41,909 bases of DNA from Pseudomonas citronellolis (GTDB lineage: Bacteria; Pseudomonadota; Gammaproteobacteria; Pseudomonadales; Pseudomonadaceae). Below are positions 28,701 through 37,125 of the stretch, in pieces. Position 1 is the stretch's first letter, and each line of letters opens with the position of its first letter. A program made the position numbers and the translations under genes. The stretch spans positions 1 to 41,909 of the forward strand of contig NZ_JARJLT010000069.1 in NCBI RefSeq assembly GCF_029335315.1, given 5' to 3'. The notes beneath the pieces were generated by a model. That model was not told the DNA's origin, ran no database searches, and worked only from the letters and a program-made list of their open reading frames with translations.

Positions 28701-29568
28701 CGCCTACAAGGTGAATGCCCGGCAGGCGCTGAACAGTGGGAACACGGTCGACGCAGTCAAGCAAGCGCAGAAGGCGCTCGACGTCATCCAGCAGATTGAG
28801 CAGGCCGGCGGCAACGACTACGGCTTGCGCGGCTTCAAACAGGAGTTGCTGGATATCGCGACGGGGGCCCAGGAGCTGGACAAGGTCCGCGCCGCGGATG
28901 CGGTGAATCAAATTCAGCAAAGCATCCAGAGCCTGCAGGAGCAGTTGGAGGCGGTGAAGGTCGTTTCGATCGATTTCCAGATCGGCGACGACACCGTCGC
29001 GGCGGTCACAGCACGAGTCAAGGCGCTTGCTGCAGAGCTTGCGAAAGTGATGGTAATCCCGACCACGATCGTAGGACCAAGCGGCACGCCTGTTCAGGCT
29101 CCCACTGATGGCGCGCCAGGAACTATCTCGACCGATACCGCTGTGCCGGTCTCCGGCTTTGCGGAAGGCGGCTGGACTGGGCCGGGGGGGAAGTACCAGC
29201 CGGCCGGCGTGGTCCATGCCGACGAGCACGTGCAGCCCCAGGAGGTGGTCCGCGAGCCCGGGGCGCTGGGGTTCCTGGAGCGCATTCGGATGTACGGCTT
29301 CCAGAACACCATGCGCGCGCTGCGCGGCCAGATGGCCGGCGGCTGGCGCGGGTACGCCACCGGCGGGCTGGTCTCGCCGCGCATGGTGCCGAGCATCCCG
29401 CAGCTGTCGCCGGCGCTGGCCGGCGGCGGGGGCTCGGAGAGCATGGGAACCGTGGTGCTGCAGTTGGACGGCCGGTCCTACAGCATGCAGGCCCAGGCCG
29501 ACCAGTTCACCGCCTTGCACCGGGAGTCCTTGAAGAAGGGCCACCGCCGAAGCGGGTCCAAAAACTAA
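25747..29568 (+). CDS. Tape measure protein
   Basis: 1273 aa, long helical protein that sets tail length and enters the host on infection. The N-terminal 1-130 is coiled coil. Residues about 148-470 contain three clear and one weaker repeat of about 80-87 residues (for example GALGVGNIQSAQQSLVQLRQ, SALGVGQIEATQRSLVALRQ, DAFGITAIKEQQRELINLRG). Residues about 470-720 are the tape-measure N-terminal-like domain (MNGQLRLATEGQEEFNAAQR). The C-terminal part is Ala/Gln-rich, then glycine-rich (GFAEGGWTGPGGKYQPAGVV), a common tape measure ending. Confidence 0.95.
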   Translation: MTDIEVRLGADVDGATRNVGSFRSEWQKLVKEVEKPLRQVNSFRTLEDELDKGQRAAERARDRVRELGDELARTASPSKDLQTSYRAATAELQKMERAEVQQRVRLASMRAELQGAGIDTRNLAAEQQRLRGELNQRVASGAADAALNQARGALGVGNIQSAQQSLVQLRQQYQLLSKDGNLSSKELAEAQATYRRSVDVTLGKLRQLRAALSVEKAGAGDQDAAALRTSQVSGARSALGVGQIEATQRSLVALRQQYQLLSQSGDLSAKELSEAQATYRKSVDATLAKLRQLRTATAAPQSKTATSIQDDLAASFAKISNARDAFGITAIKEQQRELINLRGQYGLLRDSGVLSSRDLAIAQANYRDSVSASLAKLRDLRAVAAAPVAAPAADPSLGLNQAMGNLGIDRLRQLQAQLKSLPEDYDRLAKAGFRSAQEQVAAQAQLQRQLGETRAAIKDLSVAEQGGGSIGFLGKLGTAAVVGYSVTELVGAYVRSADGLRKMNGQLRLATEGQEEFNAAQRALSQQADDYQAPLNGLYTLYSRLSPAMRDANKSQAELLGVSEAVTASMKISGATAEESENSIIQFAQALGAGALRGDEFNSVAEQSPRLMRALADGLGVSRSALKGMADAGQLTTTVVVNGLLKALPQLREEAARLPKTVDGSLTGLKNQATETVGAIDQITHFTARLSDQLTGLASPLKKVSDYLKAFDSKGFKGIGEVFDTNALADQAKFAQDRIAAVQAALEEIRQQGSVSIGSRLSLGTGDRAQLEAQLKVYQTQLARVQEAQAAQVQSQEESSKALERTYDERTLAMADSFGEQAKAAQSAASSTKAASDKAIADRKTYNLQMDVLDRAQSDASARRLAREEAAAQEAAGVQVDELALLKKYVAETGSTWDDYLKRQQERQRLELAGEKSRQDKLKAARAQATADLKAQLAQQTQALKDAQQVAEQVNSRTTDVLQPFKDAVKQPGVVGAGADYGTANAYKVNARQALNSGNTVDAVKQAQKALDVIQQIEQAGGNDYGLRGFKQELLDIATGAQELDKVRAADAVNQIQQSIQSLQEQLEAVKVVSIDFQIGDDTVAAVTARVKALAAELAKVMVIPTTIVGPSGTPVQAPTDGAPGTISTDTAVPVSGFAEGGWTGPGGKYQPAGVVHADEHVQPQEVVREPGALGFLERIRMYGFQNTMRALRGQMAGGWRGYATGGLVSPRMVPSIPQLSPALAGGGGSESMGTVVLQLDGRSYSMQAQADQFTALHRESLKKGHRRSGSKN

Positions 29569-29571
29569 ACC

Positions 29572-29600
29572 AGGCCCCGCTCAGCGGGGCCTTCTCTTTT
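29572..29600 (+). terminator. Late-operon terminator module 2
   Basis: A 9-bp stem AGGCCCCGC / GCGGGGCCT with a 3-nt loop and a C/T-rich tail CTCTTTTC, then TGGAG and the next ATG. Same design as modules 1, 3 and 4. Confidence 0.85.
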
Positions 29601-29613
29601 CTGGAGCAGCTGA

Positions 29614-30129
29614 ATGTCTCTACCCATGGTCATGCTGGGCGGGGTGCCTATCGTGCCGCACGCCGGCACGGTGTCGCAGTCGATCACCCCTCTGGGCGGC
29701 CCGGAGATCATCCGGCTGAGCGGTGGCGTCGGCGTGCCCATGACTCACTGGCAGCGTGCGGCGATCGCCCTGAGCGGAAGCGGCTACATGCCGCCGGGCC
29801 TGGACGGCCTCGATTACACCCAGCCGCTGGAGCTGCGCTGCACCAAGCATCTGTCCATCGTCAGCACTGGCACCAGCTTCGTGCTGGCCGGCGCGCCGCG
29901 TCCCGACTTCGCGCCCTGGGCGTTCGCGCTGGTCGGCGGGCAATGGGTTGAAGCCGACCTGGCGCTGGCGGGCGTGAATGCGGAGGTTGCGCCGGTCTCC
30001 GGCGCCACGGCGTACCAGGTCTGCTGGATGCCGGTCTTCATGGTCTCGGCCAAGCGGCCACAGGGCGACATGGACCCGTCGAATAACGCCACCCCCCATG
30101 GATGGCAGATCGCCTGCGAGGAGCTGTAG
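29614..30129 (+). CDS. Minor tail protein, 171 aa
   Basis: It follows the tape measure gene after terminator module 2; GGAG precedes the ATG. Beta-rich sequence with an N-terminal LGGVPIVPHAGTVSQSITPL and RQ-type strands; no catalytic motif. In siphophages this position holds a distal tail or minor tail protein. The family is not identified. Confidence 0.7.
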   Translation: MSLPMVMLGGVPIVPHAGTVSQSITPLGGPEIIRLSGGVGVPMTHWQRAAIALSGSGYMPPGLDGLDYTQPLELRCTKHLSIVSTGTSFVLAGAPRPDFAPWAFALVGGQWVEADLALAGVNAEVAPVSGATAYQVCWMPVFMVSAKRPQGDMDPSNNATPHGWQIACEEL

Positions 30130-31857
30130 ATGCTGAACGGCCTGCCACTCAACGGCGCCGCACTGAACGCGCTGTGGCGGTCCGGCTCGACGCCGGTTCC
30201 GGTTGTGCCGCCGGTCAGCCTGGCGTGGGCCTGCCGCGTCCGGCTCGGTGTAGACAATGTGACCGCCCAGCTCACTGGCTCGGTTCGCATCGAGCGCGAG
30301 GAGGGCGCGGCAGCCATCGCAGAGTTCTCTCTGTTCCTGCCCGCCGCCGGCGTGGACGTGATCAGCTGGACCGGCCGAGCCGTGGAAATCTACTTCCAGC
30401 ACCTGGTGGGCGGCGCTTGGGTTGAGGAGCTGCGCTTCTCCGGTTGGCTGGAGCAGCCGACCTACGACCCGCGCAATCGCATCGTGGCCTGCGAGGCCAC
30501 CGACCGCCTTCAGGACCTGATTGAGGGCATGGATGTCGCCGATATCGACCAGCTTGCGGGCGGGCTCTGGACGGAAGACGTGTTCGAGCCGGTCGACGGG
30601 CGCAGCCGCTGGGACTACGCCCAAGAGCGCATGGGTACGGTGCCAGGCAGCCTCGATCGCGCGGTTGATGGAACCCTGCGGGTCACCGGCTGGGCTGCCC
30701 AGACGCCGATCAAGGTGTTCGGAGCCGGCTCCACCGTTGATCAGTCGCTGTCCGTGGAGATGGCCAAGCTGAGCGAGCGGGTCAACCGCGTTGAGCTGTC
30801 GATCAGCTACCGCTTCAGCCGCCTGCGCGAGCGGCACCAGGCGTTCAACTGGGAGCACCCGGAAATCCAGGGCTGGTCCACTGACAACAGCTTCTGCCTG
30901 TGGCGCCATGAGTCCAGCGAGGTGCCGACTACCGACATGGTCGAGGAAGCGCTGAACAGCGCCGGCTACAAGCTACTAGCCGGGGCCGAGATGCTCCTGC
31001 TGCCGCCCACCGGCGTGTACTGCACACCGCCGCAGGCCTGGATCAACAACTACGACAACCTGTTGCTGGCGGCCAACGTGGTCGGCGGGATGCGCTGGGT
31101 GCAGCCGGTCACCGAGACCTACACCCTTACGGTCGAGGCGCCGGAGAGCGTCGCCGCCGCCGGCGAGGTTCTGCGGCGTGACGGCGCATCGCTGGAGAGC
31201 GACCTGGATCGCGCAGATGACTGGGAGTCGGCCGAGTTCACTGCACCCGACGCCGATGCGGCGCAGGACGCCCTCGAGGACTGGGTGGTTGATCTGCGCG
31301 AGGCCGAGCGCCTGGCCGCCAGCGTGCGGTGCCAACTGGCCACCGCCGCCACCAGCATCCTGTCGGCGCACAGGGCGAACCGGGTTTCCTGGCAGGTGCC
31401 GACTTCCATGGCCCTCGGCATCGACCTGGTGCATAGCCTGCGCCTGGAGGACCGCTGCCGGGCCCAGGGGAAGGTGTTCTCGATCATCGACGAGTTCAGC
31501 ATCGACCAGCAGACCGCGCTCAGCACGTTGACCCTGGCCATCAGCCGCGGTGGTGGAGCGGTGAGCGACCCGTTCGAGTTGCCCGCGCCGCCGAACACCC
31601 AGCCGACCGGCGACGTGCCGCAGCTAGTCCAGCTCCCCAACCAGATCAGGGGGCGGGGCCTGATGACCTACGACGAAACCATCGACGGATTCTCGGGCAA
31701 CTACGACAACCCTGACCCGGGATCGCCGCCGGACGCATTCCCTCGGCGCTACCAGGTCACGGCGCCCGAGGTTCCGGCCGAGCACCGCGACGAGTTCACC
31801 GGAGAGCGTGAGACCACCTACCGCGTGGCCGTGCCTGACGACATGCTGGAGCTGTAA
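30130..31857 (+). CDS. Tail tip / baseplate hub-like protein, 575 aa
   Basis: It begins immediately after the previous stop. The N-terminal 120 residues are repetitive and strand-rich (LNGLPLNGAALNALWRSGST; VEIYFQHLVGGAWVEELRFS), followed by a hub-like region (IVACEATDRLQDLIEGMDVA; VNRVELSISYRFSRLRE; YTLTVEAPESVAAAGEVLRR) and a Pro-rich C-terminus. It probably lies at the tail tip where it joins the fibres. No specific family was identified. Confidence 0.7.
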   Translation: MLNGLPLNGAALNALWRSGSTPVPVVPPVSLAWACRVRLGVDNVTAQLTGSVRIEREEGAAAIAEFSLFLPAAGVDVISWTGRAVEIYFQHLVGGAWVEELRFSGWLEQPTYDPRNRIVACEATDRLQDLIEGMDVADIDQLAGGLWTEDVFEPVDGRSRWDYAQERMGTVPGSLDRAVDGTLRVTGWAAQTPIKVFGAGSTVDQSLSVEMAKLSERVNRVELSISYRFSRLRERHQAFNWEHPEIQGWSTDNSFCLWRHESSEVPTTDMVEEALNSAGYKLLAGAEMLLLPPTGVYCTPPQAWINNYDNLLLAANVVGGMRWVQPVTETYTLTVEAPESVAAAGEVLRRDGASLESDLDRADDWESAEFTAPDADAAQDALEDWVVDLREAERLAASVRCQLATAATSILSAHRANRVSWQVPTSMALGIDLVHSLRLEDRCRAQGKVFSIIDEFSIDQQTALSTLTLAISRGGGAVSDPFELPAPPNTQPTGDVPQLVQLPNQIRGRGLMTYDETIDGFSGNYDNPDPGSPPDAFPRRYQVTAPEVPAEHRDEFTGERETTYRVAVPDDMLEL

Positions 31858-31859
31858 CG

Positions 31860-32198
31860 ATGGCCAACACCTCGCAGTTGAAATCCGACCTCAACCGCCT
31901 GACTGATGCCGAGCGGAAGGCCCGGTCGCTGGCGGCCCTGGAAGAGAGGGGGAGCCGGCCTGCAACGACCGGCACCGGCTCCTTCACGGCTCCGGCGGCA
32001 ACCGGCACCGGTGGCGGAATCGCCAGCCCGCTGACCGAGGCGAGCTACCTCGAGCGGACTTACTGGCCAGACAAGGTCATCACCAGCACCGACGGCCTGT
32101 TCAGCTTCAAGATCAAGCCGATTCGGGCCATCCGCCAACTCGACGCGAACAACGCCGAGGTGATCCAGCAGTTCGCCGAACCCGTGAGCAGCCCATGA
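31860..32198 (+). CDS. Phage tail-associated protein, 112 aa
   Basis: ATG at 31860, 2 bp after the previous stop; weak ribosome-binding site. A charged N-terminal helix (QLKSDLNRLTDAERKARSLA), a Ser/Thr/Gly/Ala linker (PATTGTGSFTAPAATGTGGG) and a beta-rich C-terminal part (ITSTDGLFSFKIKPIRAIRQ). Conserved place among tail genes; function unknown. Confidence 0.7.
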   Translation: MANTSQLKSDLNRLTDAERKARSLAALEERGSRPATTGTGSFTAPAATGTGGGIASPLTEASYLERTYWPDKVITSTDGLFSFKIKPIRAIRQLDANNAEVIQQFAEPVSSP

Positions 32199-33952
32199 TC
32201 GAGAGCAACTTCACCATCGGCGACGAGATCGATCGCTTCGGCATCACGGCCCACGGCCTGGCGCTCAATCCGTTCTACGGAGAGAACAAGCTGCGCGTCG
32301 GCTCGCTGGATTTCCCGATGCCCTACGTTTGGAGCTGGAGCACTGGAGAGAGTGGGCGGGAGCCCTTCGACGTCCACCTGCTGCGCGTGCCTGGCGTGCC
32401 GGCAGTCGACATCACGCCTGAGGATGCGGCGGCAGAGGCGCTGCATGGGAGAACCTGGCAGAACTACGCCTTGCTGTCTGAGAGCGTGCTGACCCTGGTC
32501 GGAAAGCCGTTGCGTGGGTGGGTGTGCATCGACGAGCTTGGCGCTCGCTGGCTGGTCCGCGCCGACCCTGGCCCGTTCGGCAGCACCGTCGACGTCGGCG
32601 CGCCGCTGGCGATGGATGTGTCTGTGCGCCCCTTCGGCTATCTCGACCAGTCGCCCGTAACCCCGTTCACCAAGTCGGTGACGCTTGCCGACATTGGCCA
32701 GTCCAGCGGAGCGGCGCCGCCGGGAACCCGCGACGGGGTCCTGGAGTTGTGGGTGTGCAGCGTCAGCTCTGACGGTCGCCGGATGATCATGGAGCTGCGC
32801 GGCGTTCAGTCGCCCGCGGTCCCTGCGACGCTGCGCATCAACACCGCGCCGGCCGGTTTCCTGCTGCTCGAACTGTCGGGCTCCGGCCCGGATTTCGAGC
32901 TTTCGCTTACAGTGCTGAAGACCCGTCTGGAGTGCCTCGGGACGATGGAGGTGCAACGCTCTTCGCCCAAAGGGTTTCAGCAATCGATCGCATTCGAGAC
33001 GACGAGCACGCCGCGAACAATCAATGGCGTGGCGGGCAAGGACTACATCTGCAATGCGGTCGATGTGATCGGAACCGAGTTGCCCTCCAGACTTCCCTAT
33101 GCCGGAACCGGCTGGATTGGCGAGAAGCTGAAGAACCGGATCATGGCGCTCGTGTTCGATGAGACCGACACCCTTGTGGAACTGGCATACGAGGCTAACT
33201 GGCGCGTCGATTACAACTACCCGGCCTTCACTGGCGCAATCAGTGGCGCAATCAGTGGCTGGATGGCTGACAGCGTCGACTTCGTGCAAGCAAACGTGAC
33301 AAACACGATTGTCGGCGAGTACAGCCGCGCATCAAGCGAAGTTCTGTATGGCGAGGTTGCGCTGCTGCGGGATGGCGTGGAAGTCGTGCGCGACGGATTC
33401 AGGATGACCCGCGCGCTTCACGAGACCTTCCGTTACAACCCAAGCTACACGCAGACGCCGAGCGTTGAGCGGCTCCCGTCGGGTGACGTCGTGGGCGGCG
33501 GCTATGTCCAGGACTGGCAGTACGACTTTACCGACACCCAGCAGTCTGCAGGGGCGACCTGGCCTATTCGAACGTTCTCCAACGGCCCGAACTGGTCCAT
33601 CCCCTACAACGGGCCTGTGGTCTGGTCTGGTATGACAGGGTCGCCAACGCCCGTTCTCAGCGGCTACGGCGTGAGCCTCTCCTACGGGAACACGAGCACG
33701 AACGACTACTCCGGCGCCGAGATGGCCCTGCAGCGGTACAGCCACAGCCTGTTCGGTGTGCGGGAGCGGGCGACGGCCGGGACGCTTCCGCAGCGCTGGC
33801 GAGTCGGTCACCTGATTGGCCCCCGGGGGCTCTGGGCGAATCCTGATAGTCAGGACGCCACAGGGGCGCGCCGCGCCACGTACCACCCTGTTACGCACGA
33901 AATCTACACGACAGCCAGCGACAGCGATTCCGCTGCGTTCTGCTGGATATAG
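32195..33952 (+). CDS. Minor tail protein, 585 aa
   Basis: Overlaps the previous gene by 4 bp. Strand-rich throughout. Residues about 1-220 look like a tail-fibre base domain; the C-terminal half is repetitive with Tyr/Trp/Gly (YVQDWQYDFTDTQQSAGATW; GYGVSLSYGNTSTNDYSG). A tandem 12-bp repeat at 33233-33256 encodes GAIS twice. No enzymatic motif. Likely structural, at the tail tip. Confidence 0.7.
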   Translation: MIESNFTIGDEIDRFGITAHGLALNPFYGENKLRVGSLDFPMPYVWSWSTGESGREPFDVHLLRVPGVPAVDITPEDAAAEALHGRTWQNYALLSESVLTLVGKPLRGWVCIDELGARWLVRADPGPFGSTVDVGAPLAMDVSVRPFGYLDQSPVTPFTKSVTLADIGQSSGAAPPGTRDGVLELWVCSVSSDGRRMIMELRGVQSPAVPATLRINTAPAGFLLLELSGSGPDFELSLTVLKTRLECLGTMEVQRSSPKGFQQSIAFETTSTPRTINGVAGKDYICNAVDVIGTELPSRLPYAGTGWIGEKLKNRIMALVFDETDTLVELAYEANWRVDYNYPAFTGAISGAISGWMADSVDFVQANVTNTIVGEYSRASSEVLYGEVALLRDGVEVVRDGFRMTRALHETFRYNPSYTQTPSVERLPSGDVVGGGYVQDWQYDFTDTQQSAGATWPIRTFSNGPNWSIPYNGPVVWSGMTGSPTPVLSGYGVSLSYGNTSTNDYSGAEMALQRYSHSLFGVRERATAGTLPQRWRVGHLIGPRGLWANPDSQDATGARRATYHPVTHEIYTTASDSDSAAFCWI

Positions 33953-33961
33953 GAGCGCTCA

Positions 33962-34432
33962 ATGCAGCGATTCATCAACAACTTCTCGACGGAGCTGGGG
34001 GCGCCCTTGGCCGCGGGCGGTGGCGTCCTGCAGGTCGACGCCTCGCAGGCGGCCAGGCTCATCGGCCTGGGCGGCGGCGACTTCTATCAGCTGACGCTTT
34101 CCAGGATGGACAGCAATGGCGTGGAGGTGGCCTGGGAGATCGTCAGGGCCACGGACGTCAGTGGCGGGAGCGTCACGGTGCAGCGTGAGCAGGAGGGCAC
34201 CGAGGCGCTGAGTTGGCCGGCCGGTTCAACGGTGAGCGCGAGGCTCACGGCTGGCAGCATGGCGGCGATCCTCCAGGGCTACGCCAGTCTTCAGGAGCAG
34301 ATGCAGGAACTGTCGGACCGCGTCAGCCAACTGGAAGGTGGCGGCGTGCCGGACAACGCATTGACCAACCACGCGGGCGAGGTTCTGGCGAACCAGGCTG
34401 GCGAAATACTGACCATGGGAGCAACGGCATGA
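33962..34432 (+). CDS. Tail protein with coiled-coil end, 156 aa
   Basis: Begins MQRFINNFSTELGAPLAAGG; residues about 1-95 are a compact beta domain (FYQLTLSRMDSNGVEVAWEI, VTVQREQEGTEALSWPAGST), then a coiled coil (SLQEQMQELSDRVSQLEGGG) that may trimerise with fibre proteins, and NHAGEVLANQAGEI at the end. Function is inferred from context only. Confidence 0.68.
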   Translation: MQRFINNFSTELGAPLAAGGGVLQVDASQAARLIGLGGGDFYQLTLSRMDSNGVEVAWEIVRATDVSGGSVTVQREQEGTEALSWPAGSTVSARLTAGSMAAILQGYASLQEQMQELSDRVSQLEGGGVPDNALTNHAGEVLANQAGEILTMGATA

Positions 34433-35433
34433 CTGTTGAGCACGTAACTGGGGGATCGGGCGCCCCGACGGAGGCGCCGCCCAGCATCGGGGCGCACTAC
34501 ACCAACACGGCGAACGGCGATCAGTACCTGGCATCCGGAACTGCTTCCGCCGAAGACTGGAAGCTGCTCGCCAGGGCGGCCCAGCTGCCGGCGGCAGCCC
34601 AACTGATTCCGGCTGGCGGCACCCCGGGGCAGATGCTTACGCCGGCGTCCGGTGGGGCGCGCGTCTGGGCGGACCCACCGTCGGGTGGGGGCGGCGCATT
34701 CCTGACGCCGAACAACTTCGTCGCTCGCATCCAGAGTGGCGCCCTCGGCATCTGGAATCAGCCCTTCCTGTTCTATGCCGATGACATCGGCGGCCTCGTC
34801 CAGGTGAATGATTCTGACATTCTGCGGCCCGCCCCGTGGCTCGATGACACCGTCATCTCCTGGGCCTCCTTTGGCTGCCTTCAGGTCTCCGCCTCGAGCG
34901 GTGCCGGGTGCGTGGCAGACGGCAACGCAGACTCCCGAGAGTTCTGGCTGACCACTGGGTCGGCCGCCGACGGGCAGGCACAGGCGCGCACGGCTTTGCC
35001 TTCCGGAAGCCTGCGAGCTGACTCTGGGCAGCTCAGCGTCCAGCTGTGGCTTCCTGCCGCGAGCAACGGCACTGACTCCTACAACATGGAGGTGTACCTC
35101 AACCTGCCGCCGTACTCGGCCGGCTTCGTCTATGGCGCCGACTACGGTTCCAACTGGTCGGTTTCCTACGACGACAACAACGGCGACGAGCAGTTGGTGG
35201 ATACCGGCGCCGCAGCGACCGGATCGGCGAAGGAACTGTCGATGGTGATTGATGGGGCCAACATGGTCTTCAGCGTCGCCGGCAGTACCGTGCTGACGGT
35301 GCCCCTGGCCGAGATGGATGACGGCGCAACGGAGTTCGGGGCTGACCTGTCTCTGACCAAGACGGATGGCTCGACGCCCGCGCGGGTGCGGCTGTATTCC
35401 ATCCTCGGCCAGGCCGTGCCGGCGCCAGAGTAA
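34429..35433 (+). CDS. Tail fibre-like protein, 334 aa
   Basis: ATG at 34429 overlaps the previous stop as ATGA. The N-terminal region (IGAHYTNTANGDQYLASGTA) and a proline/glycine linker (WADPPSGGGGAFLTPN) precede a beta-sandwich-like domain (WLPAASNGTDSYNMEVYLNL; VSYDDNNGDEQLVDTGAAAT; LSMVIDGANMVFSVAGSTVL) reminiscent of a carbohydrate-binding or lectin-like fold. A structural role in host contact is likely but not shown. Confidence 0.68.
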   Translation: MTVEHVTGGSGAPTEAPPSIGAHYTNTANGDQYLASGTASAEDWKLLARAAQLPAAAQLIPAGGTPGQMLTPASGGARVWADPPSGGGGAFLTPNNFVARIQSGALGIWNQPFLFYADDIGGLVQVNDSDILRPAPWLDDTVISWASFGCLQVSASSGAGCVADGNADSREFWLTTGSAADGQAQARTALPSGSLRADSGQLSVQLWLPAASNGTDSYNMEVYLNLPPYSAGFVYGADYGSNWSVSYDDNNGDEQLVDTGAAATGSAKELSMVIDGANMVFSVAGSTVLTVPLAEMDDGATEFGADLSLTKTDGSTPARVRLYSILGQAVPAPE

Positions 35434-35451
35434 ATGACCTCGACAGACCTG

Positions 35452-35473
35452 AAGCCCGCCTCGAGCGGGCTTC
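35452..35473 (+). terminator. Late-operon terminator module 3
   Basis: An 8-bp stem AAGCCCGC / GCGGGCTT with a 5-nt loop, followed by CCTATTTC, TGGAG and an ATG at 35492. The T run is weak but the design is the same as the other modules. Confidence 0.75.
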
Positions 35474-35491
35474 CTATTTCTGGAGCACACA

Positions 35492-36064
35492 ATGCAGCCG
35501 GCCTGTATCCCCATGCGCCTCGTCCGGGGTGCCACCTACCGCGACACGCGGCGATTCATGCAGCCGCGGCGGGAGTATCGCGACATCAGCGCCGTGGAGC
35601 CGACGGCGCCGCTCAGGCTGTCGGTGCCGGGTCATGGCCTGGAGGGTGATTGGTTGGCCTGGGCCGCGGGCGTCACTGGGTTCTCGGATCTCAACCGCGC
35701 CCCTGGCCGACAGAGCCCGCACCGTATCGAAGTCATCGACGACGACACCCTGGAGATCAATGCGCTCAGCGGCGTGGGCCAGAAGCCGGCTGGCGGACAG
35801 CTGATCTACCAGCCAGCGGTCGACCTGACCGGCGCCACGGCGCGCCTGGTGGTGCGCGAGAGCGAGGAGGGCGGTGCCGAACTGCTGGTCCTGGCCTCTG
35901 GGTCCGGCATCACCGCCGGCGCGCCCGGGACGCTGGTCGTTGAAATGCCGGCCGTCGACACTGCTGCAATCACCTGGTCGGCCGGCTGGTATCACTTGGA
36001 CGTCACTTTCCCGGACGGCACCGTCTCGCGCTTCTTCCGCGGCGCGGTCGCCGTCGAGCAGTAG
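35492..36064 (+). CDS. BppU-like baseplate/tail protein, 190 aa
   Basis: GGAG lies 9 nt before the ATG. A beta domain with [20 protein letters not shown] and a final [17 protein letters not shown] resembles the immunoglobulin-like BppU N-terminal region used to attach receptor-binding proteins. The N-terminal portion ([20 protein letters not shown]) fits the same group. It is likely the adaptor between tail tip and fibres. Confidence 0.75.
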   Translation: MQPACIPMRLVRGATYRDTRRFMQPRREYRDISAVEPTAPLRLSVPGHGLEGDWLAWAAGVTGFSDLNRAPGRQSPHRIEVIDDDTLEINALSGVGQKPAGGQLIYQPAVDLTGATARLVVRESEEGGAELLVLASGSGITAGAPGTLVVEMPAVDTAAITWSAGWYHLDVTFPDGTVSRFFRGAVAVEQ

Positions 36065-36074
36065 CGAGGGCGGC

Positions 36075-36272
36075 ATGAGCGACGCAGAGCAGATCGAGCC
36101 CTGGGCTGTCGCGGTTGATGCCGACGGCGCGCCTGTGGTGCTCGAGCACATCAATGAATACGCGGTCACCGTTGACCCTGGGCCAGAGCTGCTGGTGGTC
36201 ACGGTTGGCGAGCAGGGGCCGCCAGGCGCGCCAGGCTCAGGCCTCAGCGAATGGCAAATCAACGAATGGTGA
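36075..36272 (+). CDS. Small tail protein with collagen-like end, 65 aa
   Basis: ATG at 36075, 10 bp after the previous stop; GAGGG upstream. A small beta domain (EYAVTVDPGPELLVVTVGEQ) is followed by a short collagen-like GPPGAPG segment and an amphipathic tail (LSEWQINEW). Similar small proteins with GPPG motifs occur in Pseudomonas phage fibre regions. Function unknown. Confidence 0.65.
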   Translation: MSDAEQIEPWAVAVDADGAPVVLEHINEYAVTVDPGPELLVVTVGEQGPPGAPGSGLSEWQINEW

Positions 36273-36284
36273 TGAGGAGGCCCT

Positions 36285-36845
36285 ATGGCCCAGGTTCAGT
36301 TCTACAAGGTCAGCACGCTCCCGGGATCGCTGCAGGCCAACGCCTTCTACTACGTTGAGAACGGCGATTACGCCGAGAGCTACGTGACCAACCAGGCCGG
36401 TGTCGCCAAGGCGCTCGGCAATACTGCGATGATCAACGCGCTGATCGCCGCCGCCCTGGCCAGCTTGCCCAGCAGTGGCGCGCCGGTGCTGTTCGTTGCG
36501 GACATCGCCGCGCGTGACGCGCTGGAGCCGGAAGAGGCCGTCTTCGTGCTGGTGCAGGACGCAACCGACGACCCGTCTGTCTCGTCCGGAGCGGCCCTGT
36601 ACGCCTGGAACCCGGCGACCAGCACCTGGCTCAAGGTCGCCGAGTATGAATCGATGGACGTCCAACTGACCTGGTCGGCGATCGATGGCCGACCGACCAG
36701 CACCCCGAGCCAGATCGACAACGCCGTCAGCCTGGCGCATACGCACACGAACAAAGCGACGCTGGACCTTCTCGGCACCGGCGCGGATGGGCTGACCTAC
36801 AACGGCCAGCCGGTGAGCAGCAGCTGGGCAACGCTGAACTGGTGA
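36285..36845 (+). CDS. Tail fibre head-domain protein, 186 aa
   Basis: Strong AGGAGG ribosome-binding site. N-terminal 45 residues (MAQVQFYKVSTLPGSLQANA then YVTNQAGVAKALGN) are similar to the next gene product (MAKVLHHKVVATLPSTLEAN), showing duplication. The rest contains NAVSLAHTHTNKATLDLLGT, a histidine-rich pattern of fibre shafts, and a C-terminal LTYNGQPVSSSWATLNW. It is probably a fibre component. Confidence 0.72.
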   Translation: MAQVQFYKVSTLPGSLQANAFYYVENGDYAESYVTNQAGVAKALGNTAMINALIAAALASLPSSGAPVLFVADIAARDALEPEEAVFVLVQDATDDPSVSSGAALYAWNPATSTWLKVAEYESMDVQLTWSAIDGRPTSTPSQIDNAVSLAHTHTNKATLDLLGTGADGLTYNGQPVSSSWATLNW

Positions 36846-36849
36846 CTCC

Positions 36850-37125
36850 ATGGCGAAGGTCCTGCACCACAAGGTCGTCGCCACCCTGCCGTCCACGCTG
36901 GAGGCCAACAGCATCTACCTGGTGCGCGTCGGCACTGGCTTCGACCAGTACGTGACCAACTCGACCGGCCAGATCGTGGCCTACCCGATGAACCACCCGG
37001 CATCGCTGCCGGTGCTGCTCAACGGTGGCGCGCTGGTCGCGCTCGCCCTGGCGGGCGGCTCGTCGCTTCCCCTGCTGTTGTCCGACGGCTCGTCGGCCCT
37101 GCTCCCGGTGACTTTGAATGGCTAA
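36850..37125 (+). CDS. Short tail fibre paralog, 91 aa
   Basis: Shares its first 45 residues with the preceding product, then a hydrophobic, leucine/serine-rich C-terminal end (ALAGGSSLPLLLSDGSSALL). It overlaps the next gene by 8 bp. Function unknown, probably part of the fibre attachment unit. Confidence 0.68.
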   Translation: MAKVLHHKVVATLPSTLEANSIYLVRVGTGFDQYVTNSTGQIVAYPMNHPASLPVLLNGGALVALALAGGSSLPLLLSDGSSALLPVTLNG

